Shown here: piece by piece, positions 10,385 to 22,265 of the stretch
Layout: every line of letters starts with the position of its first letter
Position numbering within the stretch: the stretch's first letter is position 1
DNA from: Hsuehochloa calcarea
Taxonomy: Eukaryota > Streptophyta > Magnoliopsida > Poales > Poaceae
Reading direction: 5' to 3'
DNA length: 64,000 nt
Assembly: GCA_036346395.1 (NCBI GenBank)
Contig: JAYEVG010000037.1
Location: 248,001-312,000 of the forward strand
Made by a program: the position numbers and the translations under genes
Notes under the pieces: model-generated
Seen by the model: the letters and a program-made list of their open reading frames with translations, nothing else
The model's database searches: none
What the model was told of the DNA's origin: nothing

Positions 10385-12037
10385 TTACAGAAAATTCTCG
10401 AGTAAGGGTATGATTGATGATGGTGACAAGCTGACACCTAATCTTGAGGAAATTACCTTTGCCCCTAAAGTTATTTTAGCTCATTTTCCATGAACTGCAC
10501 TCGTACTAATTTTCATTATTGGCAAAAGTGGCTCCTCTATTGTTGTTCTCTAGATTAATTTTATGTGTACAGGTACATCTACAAATACCACTTTTCTTTT
10601 CTACATCAAAGTCATCTGCAATTCAGTTGCATTTGATGTGGAAAAGAACATTCGGTGGAACTGGGACACAGTCATACGTTCTAAGGGCATCAACAGTGAG
10701 GCCTGTCACCGCCCGCGTTAAGAATTACTACACCACACGTATGTCAACTTCTTTTCCTCTCAAACGTTTAGTTCCTCCCCTCACTTCAAGAACGGTCCCA
10801 CCACGTAATAAAAAACGTGGAACCATCTCCTTCCCCCTCCCCTCCACGAGAACCACCGGCCTTTTCTCTTTGCCGGTGCTGGCGCTCCGGCTTCCGCGCT
10901 CGCCTTCTCCCGTCGCGTTTGCCCTCGCCTCTCTCCTGTCATCCCATCGACGGCGGATGCGTTGGCGTCGACAAAGTGCTTCGTCTACCTCAAGACGGCG
11001 ACAACCTTCATGGTCCGGCAGCGGCGGCTTCCTCATCCCTCGAGCTCGGTTTGGTGGCAGCGCGACAGATACGGCGGCCACGCGGCTCCCTGCTTCCAGA
11101 TCCAGCGGCGGCATCGCTTCCTCCGCCTAGATGCGCCTTCCTTGAGCTCGGGTGCCAGCCACAGCAGCGTCACGACGTCCTGCATCTGCCCCTCCTGACG
11201 CGGGCGACGGCGGCGGGTGCTAGCTCCCCCTTCCAAGATCCTCTCTCTCTCTCTCTCTCTCTTGTACCGGCAAAAAGCAACCGGGGCGGTGCACCTTGGC
11301 ATGCCAATCACGAAGCTTTGGACATTGCCTCTGATTGAGGCGGTCGTGGTCTCCAATTCTCCATGGAGGCATGGACACCGCAGCTGGCGTCCCCACGTAA
11401 TGCTGAAGGCCATGGTAAGCTCTCGAGTATTACGAGTAGCTTCGAGATTAGTACAGCCACATGTCTTTTTAGGGTGACGCTAAATTTGATGGTACACTTT
11501 TTTGTCGCTTGCATGCCCATGCATATTTACGTGGAGAAGCTGGAGTTGACGAAGTGCCGACCAATGGCGATTAGTCTCATCCAGCGTGGACTCGGACCGA
11601 TCAAACGAATAACTAACTACAAGGTCCAAATGAAGTATACATAGCCATCCTAACTACAAGGTCCCAAAGGCTCTTCTGCTCGAATAACTAACTACAAGGT
11701 CCAAATGAAGTATACATAGCCATCCTAACTACAAGGTCCCAAAGGCTCTTCTGCTCGCTCTCTGGCCTCGCCAACACCGTGGCCACCTACAAGGTCCACG
11801 CCGTCGCGGAGTTCATCCCGGCGAGCGAGGTAGGCGTAAGTGCTCCTGCTGTACGGTGACCTTGCTCGTCGGGATAGTGTACTACTGTCCGCCGCCGCGT
11901 CCGGTGATGGTGTACTATTGCCCACCGCGACGTCATCAAATAGTATTTCATATGCACCGTCTATCGACTCACCGAGCCATTGAGGGCTGCGAAGGGTGGT
12001 GATGGCGACGATTAACACCCATGTTTGAAGCTGCGTG
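10385..12037. other. Intergenic, GC-rich stretch, no recognisable gene
   Basis: Between the MULE and the CACTA element. 10700-11230 is GC-rich and yields several overlapping Ser/Arg/Pro-rich frames on both strands without any known domain. A (CT)n microsatellite lies at about 11240-11262, and a 75-bp tandem duplication at 11606-11755. A 5' UTR or promoter-like origin is possible for the CT tract, but no gene follows. Confidence 0.5.
11606..11755. repeat. Two perfect 75-bp tandem copies
   Basis: The unit starting CGAATAACTAACTACAAGG at 11606-11680 is repeated exactly at 11681-11755. Within each unit the phrase AACTACAAGGTCC itself occurs twice, so the array has a nested half-repeat. Confidence 0.9.
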
Positions 12038-12200
12038 CACTACTACACAAAAGTACATCACAGATGGTTCGGAACTGCCATCACAGACAGTTTTTGAACC
12101 GTCTGAATTTTTATATCTGTGATAACAGTTGGTTATCATAGACGGTTTTTTAACAGGCTGTGATAAAGCTCAACACAGACGGTCTGTGAAGTGTCACTAT

Positions 12201-14691
12201 TGAAGGATCTAGACCCGCCATTACGAGTTAATGGAATGTTTTGGTGATTAATGACAAATCCAAATATGAAACTAACTCTCTTGTCAAGTATTATCATGTG
12301 TAGTTTCATTTGGATATAAGGTGAAATTCAACGAGGTATGCAATCGACATCTTAATCTTATATATTGTTGCATTCCTCAGATCCAAAATATAGGATGAAC
12401 TCAACCATAAGTTTAACTTGAATATGTGCATATGATCTTATTGTACATTTGTGTATACACATGTTTAGGGGGAGTTTATTCTATATTTTGTGGTTTCATG
12501 AGTATTGATCCATATTTTATTTTTCACATATATTTGAGATCTTTACTTTGAAACATATCCGTTTGAGTATATAGAACTTATGTAGTTTTTGTATGCTCGT
12601 GTTTTGAGTATATAGAACTTGTGTAGTTCTTGCATACTCATGTCGTGAGTATATGTAACTTATGTAGTTCATATATACTCATATGGTATTACTTTCAATT
12701 ATCTACATTCAATTTATGTGTAATTGAAGTGGTTATCATTAATTACCAATAAGGGAAAGATTGAAGTATCTTGTCCCACCATTATGTGATAATGGTTTGT
12801 TATGGTAACTAATAGTAATCACATTGTGGAACTAACATTTTTCATGAGTTGGATGAATAGGTTATGTTCCAAGGTGATGAAGACTTTGGGTGTCATCATG
12901 TGTCAATGACATTAAAGTCAAGAGCTTGGTGTAAAAGATGCATCATGAGTTGATGCTTATCAAGAAGAGATGATCATGAGTTGATCGTCAAGACAAGAGA
13001 AGACCCATCATGTGTTGATGGAGGTCAAGCACAAGATCATCATGTGTTGATGATTATCAAGTTAATGACCCGTACTTGAAGTGATGATATGCGTCATCAA
13101 GCTTCAAGAAGATGCAAGGCAAAGGTATGACTAGCTAGGGCTAAGGATGTGTTCCTAATCTTTTACGGGTCTTGGTGTTTGGTTGGAAGACCGGATTGCT
13201 AGTATATGTTGCCGTACTATTAAAAGGGGTCTTAACTAGTAGTTTGAGTTAGTCATGTGTTGATAGCTCATTGTGTTTGCTCTAGCTCATCTAGGCATGA
13301 TGCTATCATTTGCGAATATGTTTTACAAATAGTCGAGGCTCATGCATAACCCTTGTAGCATATGACTTTAGTTTGCAAATGACGTAAGTCCATATACTTA
13401 TTCCTTGTGGTGTTGATTCTAAAAGTTAGCAAATGTGTTTTGTAACTTGTTGAGAATATCACCTATAAATCTTGTTTGGATTGCACTCAAATGGGCAAAT
13501 GAGTTTTGCAATTTGAGTTTGGCAAGGTGCATGTTCTCTCTAGAGTCTGGCGGTCTGACCGCCAGTGGTCACCGGTCTGACCAGTGGCATATCGGTCAGA
13601 CTGCCATGTGTTGGGCGGTCCGACCGATTTCCCCTTGACTTGAATTTGTGTGCGGAAGTACCGCCATTGATAAACGGTACTACCGGGGTGCGGAAGTACC
13701 AGACTTTTCGCGGTATGTTTTTTTCCAGAGAAGCACCTTTTGGAACTCTGCAAAAATTCGTTGGGCGGTCGGACCGCCCACCCTTGGCGGTCTGACCGAT
13801 TTGGCGTCGGTCCGACCGGCCATTAGTTGGCGGTCCGACCGGCCATGCACTGATTCGAGGGAATCTTTCCTCCAACGGCTAGTTTTGAGTGTGGGTTATA
13901 AATACCCACCTTGGTTAGTTGAAGGAGGTTGCTGTTGTTGCTGCTGTTATTTGTGAGTGTCATACTCATTCTTTGTGAGCTAAGAGCAAACCCTATCTTC
14001 TCTTTTGTGCATGTGTTGCACTTAGTGAGATTTGAGAGCAAACCCTAAGTGCATGTGTTGCTTTAGGTAGTGGATTGAGTATCCACTTGAGCTTAGACAC
14101 TTGATTAGTTCAAGTGAGAGTTGAGATTTGTTTCTCTTGGTGTTTGCCGACACCTAGACGGCGTGGAGGCGTCGTGACCGGTGATCTTCTCAAAGAAGCT
14201 TGTGAGAAGGCCCGGCATTGTTGTGAGTGGTTTGGTGCTCACCATCTCCGGAGTGGGGGAAGAGCAACCCTAGTGGAGCGAGGTGTTAGTTCGTGTTGGA
14301 ACCGGTCCAAGTGGTTGGACTTACCTCGGAGGTGTTGGCTTAATTTGTGGAGCCGATCCAATTTGATTGGGATTACCTCAACGTGGATTAGGGGGAGACT
14401 GACAAGTCTCCGAACACCACGGTAAAACATAATTGTGTCATCTTGGTTTGTGTTTGTACTTTACTTTGAGCAATTTACATTACTTGCTTCAATTGCTTAT
14501 ATATCCTTGTATGATTGCTCTCATTCAATTGTATTCATATTGTTGGTGCACTTAGTCGAGCCTAGTTGATTTAGGTTTTAATTGTGCAAAACCAATTTGT
14601 TATTAGCTTCCGCATTATATATTGGTTTTAGCCAAAAGAATTTTTAAAATCGCCTATCCACCATCCTCTAGTCGGCCTCCTCGATCTTACA
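12201..14691 (+). mobile_element. Solo LTR B (copia family D)
   Basis: 2,491 bp, starting TGAAGGATCTAGACCCGCC and ending TCGATCTTACA, flanked by the perfect duplication ACTAT (12196-12200 and 14692-14696). It matches LTR 57019-60036 along most of its length, including the ATCATGTGTTGATG repeats and the GACACCTAGACGGCGTGGAGG block. A TATAAATA box lies at about 13896. Its palindrome cluster (13547-13850) uses GGTC..GACC cores instead of GGAACTTCC cores. No internal region is attached. Confidence 0.94.
13547..13850. repeat. Palindrome cluster in LTR B
   Basis: Roughly nine short palindromes built on GGTCNGACC occur in about 300 bp, the clearest being CTGGCGGTCTGACCGCCAG at 13547-13565 and a GGGCGGTCGGACCGCCC at about 13768. 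Two CGGTACTACCG-like cores sit among them. The cluster lies upstream of the LTR TATA box. Confidence 0.85.
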
Positions 14692-14706
14692 ACTATCACA
14701 TACGGT

Positions 14707-15050
14707 TCCAACCAAGAACCATCTGTGATACGTAGTATATCACAGACAATTCTATTTACAAACCGTCTGTGATATGTAGGATATCTATTTACTAACATCT
14801 GTGATACGTCTGTGATATTCTACGTATAACGGACGGTTCTATTTACAAACCGTCTGTGATATGTAGGATATCACAGACGGTTTGTAAATAGAACCGTCTG
14901 TGATACGTAGAATATCACAGACGTATCACAGATGGTTAGTAAATAGAACCGTCTGTGATATACTATGTATCACAGACGGTTTTTGTTGAAACCGTCTGTG
15001 ATAATACCATTCCAAGACGGTTCTAACCAAAAACCGTCTGTGATAGTTCT
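14707..15050. repeat. Large palindrome of CACTA subterminal repeats
   Basis: The ACAGACGGTT/AACCGTCTGT units are arranged as a near-perfect inverted repeat centred near 14865. The best part has arms of about 76 bp (14788-14943), and similarity extends outward with a roughly 30-bp insertion in the left arm. It follows directly after solo LTR B. Confidence 0.85.
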
Positions 15051-15283
15051 TTATACCTAATTATTATTATTTTGATTTTCGGCTAGCCTCAGGAATTGGT
15101 AGCCATGCCCTTTGAAAACTAGCAAGCAGAAAATAGATATATCACAGATGAATCAATTGTTAACTCAAAGTGATCATTTAAAACTCAAAATCAATTACAA
15201 AAGATTATGTTCAAGTATTGTCGATAGATTTACAATTGAATTTCAACTACTCAAAGTGATCAATTACAATTGAATCAATAGTT

Positions 15284-15559
15284 TCAAGGTCGTTCAACGG
15301 TGTTGATGGAGTGAAACTCTCCGTCGGCATTAACAATCTCTGTCTTGATGAACGCGCAGAGCGCCCCTCGAACGTCCGAGACCTCTTTCATAACTAGTGC
15401 ATCTAAATCTATGTTCATATTATCGCAATAAATGCATGAACAATGCATAAATTATCCCCTTTTTAACATATACTACTCGGCGGCTCTTCTAAAAGCAAAT
15501 ATGCCATTAATGTACTCTTCACTCACACGGTTCTCAACGTACATCCAGTTTCGGTCCAT
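15284..15559 (-). pseudogene. CACTA transposase N-terminal remnant (Transpos_assoc-like)
   Basis: On the minus strand from ATG 15559 the frame reads MDRNWMYVENRVSEEYINGI followed by FAFRRAAE. This resembles the start of plant En/Spm TNP2-type proteins (transposase-associated domain: W-M-Y, then EY-NG-F spacing). A stop follows at about 15475. A second short segment (about 15420-15284) reads DVRGALCAFIKTEIVNADGE and ends TERP-like before a TGA at 15284-15286. The catalytic TNP2 domain is absent. Rated as a remnant; the domain name rests on memory of the family motif. Confidence 0.55.
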
Positions 15560-15737
15560 CTATGCTACGTACATAACAAATTAGTATGAAATTATATTAA
15601 TAAACCACAAATACTCTTCCTATTAACCAAACATACTAAAATTTATTAGTGGTTAACCTAAAGTAAATATAAAAGGTTACAGATCGTTACCCTCAGAGCT
15701 CATGACGAATATCCTAAATTAATATCCCGCGAGATCC

Positions 15738-15811
15738 TCCTCCCTTTCTTCCTCCTCTCCTCCCTTCCTCCTTTCCTTTTCCTCCCTGCCTCCTTCCTTC
15801 CCTTCCTTCTT
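15738..15811. repeat. Polypyrimidine tract
   Basis: About 74 bases of almost pure C/T (CCTTCC and CTCCTCC units) inside the CACTA element. Simple-sequence slippage is the likely origin. Confidence 0.8.
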
Positions 15812-16941
15812 TTCTCTAAGGTGGCAGCAAGGGTGGCACAATGGGGGAGGAAGCAGCAGGGGTGGCGGCTCAAATGGGAATGGGCAGGGGAGTCTGTCGG
15901 GACCATGTATTTATAATGTCTACATATCACAGACGGTTCTGATTACAAACCATCTGTGATATGGACAGCTTCTAAATATAACCGCCTTTGATACTTCACA
16001 GACGGTTCTTGAACCGTCTGTGATGACTTAGATTATCACAGAGAGTTCTTGTTCAGAGTCTATCCTTGAAGAGGTATACATAACTTTTTATGCATGTGAT
16101 TTATCACTTAATATAAAGAACACATTATTGTTATGAAGTGGACAAGTGGTAATTAAAATAGGCTTTGTGTTCCTGATCTTCCATTTATACTAGCACCTAT
16201 GTAATGCTGGGGTTTATATACTTTGTAGTTGGTATTGATGGTTGGTGAGTAAGTTCTGAAAGCAACTTTCTTTTGGATGTATCATCTAGTTGAACATATT
16301 ATCATGCCAATGTGACAACTTTTAATTTTTTTTTTAATTTTACCCATTTATGTTCTTTTTTTCGCCAGTTACATTCCTGACAAATGAATGAATGTCTATA
16401 TTCTGAACCAGTATAAGTTTGTATCCACTATCTTTATAATATCTCATTTGGTTCTCTAAAAAAAAATTAATGTTTGGTCATCTCTCTCAATAAAAATAAT
16501 TTCATATTTGGTTATCTCTGAAGAATCTCAAACGAATTGTTTTCCTAATTTCTTTGTAGCTACAAACATCTCAAGTATACAAACAACTTGTTTTAGCGGC
16601 ATTCTTTTTACAAGGTATCCTCACTATGCAAACATCATGGTGAATTTTAAACATGGTTCCACTGCCATATTTTTTTAAGGCCGTCTACTTGGTGTGGCAT
16701 CACTGTGCAAATGACAACATTATTTCAGGGTCTTTAGGACACTAAGAACTTATCATTGTGATTTCTGGCACTCTTTCTTTCTTCTTAACAAAAGCCTATC
16801 ATGGTTTATGCATTATCTTCTATTCTTCTTAGCATTAAATGCACTTGGTGCTTTGATGAATAGCGCGGCTGTTTTTTTTTTAATGAAATTTAATCATCTT
16901 TGGGTAAAACAAAGCAAATAGTTTAGTTTTCTCTATTACAG

Positions 16942-18233
16942 GTCATATACGAAGATCTTCCATCATACTTACGTGCAATCCGTGATTATGTTGAAAAGGC
17001 GGAAGCTGAGAGCAGTAATTCCACAACTCACTCTGTTGCGCCAACAAATCCAGATACTGTGGCTATTGATTATAGAGAAGGGAGGCAATCAGAACAAGCA
17101 TATGTATCTTGCCCTTCAAATTCTACGAAGCAGAGACCAAAAAGTCCCAGGCCTGCAAAAGGACATCGAGGTCCTCAAATCTGAACTTGAAAGTTTTATT
17201 GCAAAATATGGCCAGGATGGTTCCATGCCCAAGAGAAGGGTGGATATCGAGAAGGCCATAACACGCATGGGTGGGTTCAGGAAGATTGCCAGCATAATGA
17301 ATCTTTCCCTTTCTTATAAAAACCGGAAACCAAGAGGCTATTGGGATAATATAGAGAACTTGCAAGAAGAGGTAAGACAAAATACCTTTCCCTCCCACCC
17401 TATCTCTGCATTCTAGATGTCCAACCTGGTACAAGGCTACATGCACCATAATTTTCTGAGCTTCAGCAATGTACCATATATTGCAAATGAAGAATGCTAA
17501 AAAATGCTCTCTGAGATTGCTAGTAAGGGAAATAATAATAATAATAAGCACCCCATTCATTGAATGCCATAATTATTATATTATATTATTTTATATTATT
17601 TTTTACATGTTCAGTTTATGGTCATAAGTTAACAATGATCATTATCTACAGATCATGTGATTCCAGAAGAACTGGGGGATGGACCCTTCTTGTATGACAA
17701 GTAGAAAGTCTTTTGAGAGGGCAGGTACTTGATTACTTTTGTTGATCAGTTTAATACAGGATTGATCGTTTGTTCTTACTAATGTTGATCCGACAGCTGG
17801 TAGCATGGTAGAGGCGTAGAGCTATGTAATTAGTCAATATTACTTTTATATGGTCAACTCGTTTCCATATATGTATATATGGTCAAACTAGCTGTAGCCA
17901 TGTCAACGCATTATTTTCAACTTGCTAGTGCTTCCAGTCCTCTCATTGTTTGTCGAGAATTCCAAACATTTCTTTCTGAACGCTGTTCTTACGTTGTTAC
18001 TGTCGATTTGCTCGGGCATTGGAAAAATGGGGTGGGGTACAGGAGGTTTCTCGCCTTCTCTCTCTCTTAAACTAAGACGACCTAGAAGGCGAGCAGACTC
18101 TGATGACGAGAGGCAGTCTGAATCTCCATGTGCCGTGACAAACAAGCACACAAGCAAACCAGACGTGCCTCCGGACGCACAGAAATGGCTCCTCAAGCTG
18201 AAGGATCTGGACGTCAATTGGGTCGAATACTGA
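16942..18233 (+). pseudogene. Decayed 3' fragment of a conserved plant gene
   Basis: Three exon remnants keep splice-like borders: 16942-17371 (after TTACAG, before GTAAGA), 17652-17724 (after CTACAG, before GTACTT) and about 17990-18233 (stop TGA). They encode recognisable repeat motifs VDIEKAITRMGGFRKIASIM, NRKPRGYWDNIENLQEE, FQKNWGMDPSCMTSRKSFER, ARALEKWGGVQEVSRLLSL and a C-terminal WLLKLKDLDVNWVEY. A frameshift near 17140, a TGA in exon 2 and a TAA in exon 3 break it. I recognise this as a conserved plant protein with repeated helical MGG/WGG motifs but cannot name it with confidence. Introns are retained, so it is not a processed copy. It borders the broken right end of the CACTA element and could have been carried by it. 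Confidence 0.65.
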
Positions 18234-18313
18234 ATAGGACTCAAGAGGAACGAATGCTCACGTTCGCACATGATTTACTAATTCAGACTTTTTCAGAGAT
18301 CATCTGGAGGCTG

Positions 18314-21217
18314 TGTTGGAACCGGTGACAATTCTTTGTGCGAGAGAACAATCACAGTAAGCACACAAGAGATACGGTAATTTTTTTTTGCAAGGTTCGG
18401 CAAAGCCTACGTCTCCGGAAGTTGAATCACGGTGGCTCTGTGTGTAGGAGTAGTTTTTTTTTTCTTTCTTTCTGATTAGAGTTACAAGGTATATATTTAT
18501 ACCATGATTACATGTTCGATTCGGACTCATAGTCCGTACCGTGGGGGTCCCCGCGGTGAAACCCCCCGCATCCCTAAGCCCACAATATTTCATAACGCAA
18601 CTGCGTCTCCCCTGTAGGGCTATGTCCAGAAAGCGTACGTTGTGCTCCTGTTTTCCAGACACAACCCCTTTCTTTCACCTTATTATATATAAAACTATAT
18701 ATACACAATAAATCTCCACCTTAGCGAATACACCGCCTTGAAGAAAACACAACAAAATAAACGCTTTAACACTCCTTGTACATCTGTGGGCTAGGGGTCA
18801 CCTCCTTACTCAGCAACTTGTGATTCTCAACAAGTCGAGACAATGATCAAACTTGTTGGCGGTGACGGGTTTGGTCAACATATCCGTAGCATTATCCCAA
18901 AGCTTGTATCCTTTAACACCTTTATTGAAACCCGGAAAAATACACTTTTGTTGATTTTGCATCAAGCTTCGACCTTTCATTAGCTGATACATGAATATAG
19001 GTTGGGCAACTAAAAATTCTTAGATTAGTAAAATCAATCGAATTACCAGTCCGCACCTCCTCTGCAACCTTACCATCTAAAGATACACTTGGTGATCTGT
19101 TTATGAGATAGCTTGCCATGTTCACAGTCTCTACCTAGAAACATTTAGGAAGCTTTGCATTCAACCTCAAGCACCTTGCTCGTTCACAAATAGTCATGTT
19201 CATCCTTTTTGTCACACTGTTTTGCTACGGTGTTTTGTGCACCGTGAAATGCCACAAAATACCATGCTCCTCACAATATATCTGAAATTGTGAATCATTA
19301 TATTCAGTACAATTATCAGATTTCAGATACTTTACCTTCCTACCTATTTGGTTTTTCACCTTAGCTTTTCACACATTGAACTTGGCAAACACTTTAGATT
19401 CCTACTTCATGAAATACACCCACACCTTGCGGGGAAAAAATCATCAATAAAAGAAACAAAATACTGAGCTCCACCCATTGACGGTTTTCTAGTAGGCATC
19501 CACACATCAGAGTGTACATAATTAGTATTCCTTCTGTTTCATATTTGCCATTGAGAAGCTAACCTTAGAATGTTTTTCAAGAACACAAAACTTACAGAAA
19601 CCTAACTCGCAACTTTTAATTCATGCCAATAGGTCCCTCTTATACAATTCCGCCATCCCACGAACACTAAGATGGCCCAACCACATATGCCAAAGTTTTG
19701 TCATATCATTATGTGACTCCACTGAATTGACTCCACCTACAACAGTGCTCCCTAGCAATATGTAAATATTTTCAGCAGTTCTCATACCCTTCATCACATT
19801 CAATGCACCTTTACAAATTTTCATGGTTTTCTTATCGTTGTTAGCTTTATAAATGATACCACTATTATGTAAGGTGCTTAGAGATATCATATTCCTTTTA
19901 ACCCTAGTATGTGCCTAACATCACGCACTGTTCTAACAATACCACCATACATCTTAATTACAACTTCACATATCCCGACAATACTATGGCATGTATCATC
20001 ACCAAGGTAAACAAAACCAAAATTACCTGACCTGTATGAAGTGAACCACTCCATGTTAGGCGTGATGTGATACGAGCACCCCGAATCAAGAATCCATGCA
20101 TCTATCAACCGACCGTTTGAAACTGAGAGAATATCTGCATCGCTTCTATTCGAGTCATTTTTCCCAGCCACATTGACGGTCCTCTCATCACGCTTCACAC
20201 CATTCTGTTCTTTCAATTTTGGACAATCCCTCTTCATATACCCAATCTGTTTGCACTTGTAGCACTCGATATTTTTTTTTTCTGCTCCTTGACTTTGATC
20301 TGGATTTACGCCTTTCAGATCTCACCCTGTCTTGTTTTCTTTCACGATCACCCTTCGTATACAAACTATCACCCTGAGGCTCTCCCCCGTGTTCAGCTTC
20401 TGTTGATTATGTGCCAACAGGGCCGCGGTAATCTCATCAACCTTGGTAGTATCTTTCCCGTATGTTAGAGTGGTGACCAAGTGTTCATAGGAAGGTGGCA
20501 ATGAACATAATAGAATAATCACCTTATCTTCATCTGCGATCTTCACCTCCAGACTCTTTAGATCAGTGATCACCTGATTGAAGACATTCACATGTTGTGC
20601 AAGATCAGAATCTTCATGCATCTTCAGCCCATACAACCTCTGCTTCAGATAAAGCTTGTTCGTCAGGGATTTGGATATAAATTGAGTCTACAACTTATCC
20701 CAGATTTCTTTTAACGAGTTTATATCCATCATATGATACATGACCTGATCCGAAAGACACAACCGTATGATCGCAGTTGTTTGCTCCTTCAACTCCTCCC
20801 TATCATTATCCTTTGTGGCCTTAGGCTTTGTTTCGCACATCCCTTTGGAACAACCCTGCCGCGCTAATAGATCCTTCACCCTCGTCTGCTACAATCTGAA
20901 GTGACCAATCCTATCGAACTTCACCACTTCGAATCTAGCACCTAGCGTCGCCATCTCAACCCCGCTTTGATACCAATTGTTGGAATCGGCGATAGCCCTT
21001 TGCGCGAGAGAACAATCACAACAATCACACAAGAGACACGAGAATTTATTTACGTGGTTCGGTAAAGCCTATGTCCCCATGAGCCGAATCGTGGTGGCTC
21101 CATCCGTATGAAGAGTTTTTTTCCTGATTAGGGGTACAAGAGGTCGGCGGTATATATTTATACCCCGATTACATGATCGATTCGGACTCATAGTCCCTTT
21201 TTATCTTGTTATATATG
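18314..21217 (-). mobile_element. Ty1/copia retrotransposon, internally deleted
   Basis: Minus orientation. The 3' LTR is 18314-18707 and the 5' LTR is 20978 to about 21217; both begin TGTTGGAA on the + strand and share GCGAGAGAACAATCACA. A primer-binding site complementary to initiator tRNA-Met (TTGGTATCAAAGC on the minus strand) abuts the 5' LTR at 20964-20976. A purine-rich tract precedes the 3' LTR at about 18708-18722. The 5' LTR lacks an inner block of about 150 bp present in the 3' LTR. No target duplication was identified with confidence. Confidence 0.85.
18810..20879 (-). pseudogene. Copia gag-pol remnant lacking reverse transcriptase
   Basis: Reading leftward: gag UBN2-type segments (20879-20322), a zinc knuckle (about 20270) where the usual His is Tyr (CYKCKQIGYMKRDC), protease with WILDSGCSYHITP (20237-19887), GAG-pre-integrase (LWHMWLGHLSVRGM, 19890-19621), a decayed integrase core (19600-19130) and the integrase C-terminal part (SYLINRSPS, LRIFSCPTYIHV). 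After YKLWDNA the frame passes straight into TDMLTKPVTANKFDH, the extreme C-terminus of copia RNase H. The reverse transcriptase and most of RNase H, usually over 2 kb, are thus missing in one deletion. Several stops and frameshifts are present, so it is inactive. Confidence 0.85.
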
Positions 21218-21892
21218 TTGAAAACATAGCAGATTAAGCAAACAAAAAAATTAATTCCAGCATAATCATAAGACAAAAGAGCATTAATCCACCAGTATTT
21301 AAATGACCAAATCCACATAATCAAATGTAAATCCTCCAAGTCATTTAAATTGAAAGAAATACTAAACATATACCACATGTATATGAAACAAATCAACATA
21401 TTGCTCATATTTGAGTGAATTTATAATTGCTCTCAAAAGTAGAGTTGCAGAAGAATTTAATCTCTGCCTTCTCAATACTTAGTCTATACTCTTCATTAAC
21501 TGAACATGACAATATAAATTCAAACTTTGAGCTATAATCAATACTTTGCTAAAATGTAAAAAGATCTCAACTGCTAAAGAACACAGACTATACTTTCAGT
21601 CAAACAGGAGATCAAAAGGATCACAATCTGAACTCTAGATTACCAACAGAAATTGATCACTCTCAGAATAAATAGAACATAAAGACACAGTTCAGTAATA
21701 AAGCCAATTGGTTGACAGTAGAGTGACCAACTGAATTACTAGATATCAAAGGAATCAAAATATTCAAAATAAGTAGTTAAACCCGAAAGTAATAGACTGA
21801 CAGCAGATCAAAGAGACAGTAGCAAGTAATAAAATAGAGTTCAAGTATGAACTAATTATCACATTTAATTTCAGTGTATATGACAAAGTTCA
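21218..21892. other. AT-rich spacer between retroelements
   Basis: No coding similarity was recognised. The small minus-strand ORF 21169-21408 is AT-driven and overlaps the copia LTR. The sequence may be original host DNA or an eroded repeat. Confidence 0.5.
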
Positions 21893-22034
21893 TGACGAGG
21901 ATCTAATGATCCTCATTTTATATTTTATCTATAATTCTTATTATGGGTAAATATGATATCACATAGTCCCCAGAAGTACCCCTTATACTTATAAGGGGGA
22001 GGCCTATTAAGTGATTGTAAGATCTTCTACAATC

Positions 22035-22265
22035 ACCCCCATGGTCGTAAGTCTTACTACGACTATGTCATGGTCGTAAGTCCTTCTACGACCACTACCT
22101 GGTCGTAAGTCCTTCTATGACCATTACTCAGTCGTAAGTCCTTCTACGACCACTACCTGGTCGTAAGTCCTTCTACGACCATTACTCAGTCGTAAGTCCT
22201 TCTACGACCATTACCCAGTCGTAAGTCCTTCTACGACTATTGCCCAGTCGTAAGCCCTACTACGA
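22035..22265. repeat. Array of eight hairpin units in the 5' LTR
   Basis: Each unit of about 29 bp contains GTCGTAAGTCCTTCTACGAC or a close variant, an inverted repeat (GTCGTA/TACGAC) with an 8-base spacer. Units are joined by CACTACCTG or CATTACTCA-like spacers. The matching array in the 3' LTR (about 34617-34738) has only four units. Confidence 0.92.

Larger units (their letters stand above)
12038..16062. mobile_element. CACTA (En/Spm-like) element, right end not found
   Basis: The left end is CACTACTACACAAAAG at 12038. It is followed by many subterminal copies of CACAGACGGTT and its complement AACCGTCTGTGAT, which also fill 14697-15050 and 15920-16062. This is the usual CACTA layout. The expected complementary terminus ending TAGTAGTG was not found right of 16062, so the element seems truncated or rearranged there, and the 3-bp duplication cannot be tested. 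It contains a transposase N-terminal remnant (15284-15559) and a nested solo LTR (12201-14691). Confidence 0.8.

Noticed and set aside
10519..11520. Several overlapping Ser/Arg/Pro-rich ORFs
   Set aside because: GC-rich low-complexity sequence open in many frames on both strands; no domain, splice structure or conserved motif seen.
11725..12018. 97-codon minus-strand ORF just left of the CACTA element
   Set aside because: Overlaps the 75-bp duplication, has no recognised motif and no supporting gene structure.
22035..22265. CRISPR-like array (repeats of about 20 bp with short spacers)
   Set aside because: Units are tandem LTR repeats with near-identical 8-9 bp spacers in a plant retrotransposon; no cas genes and copy number varies between LTRs.
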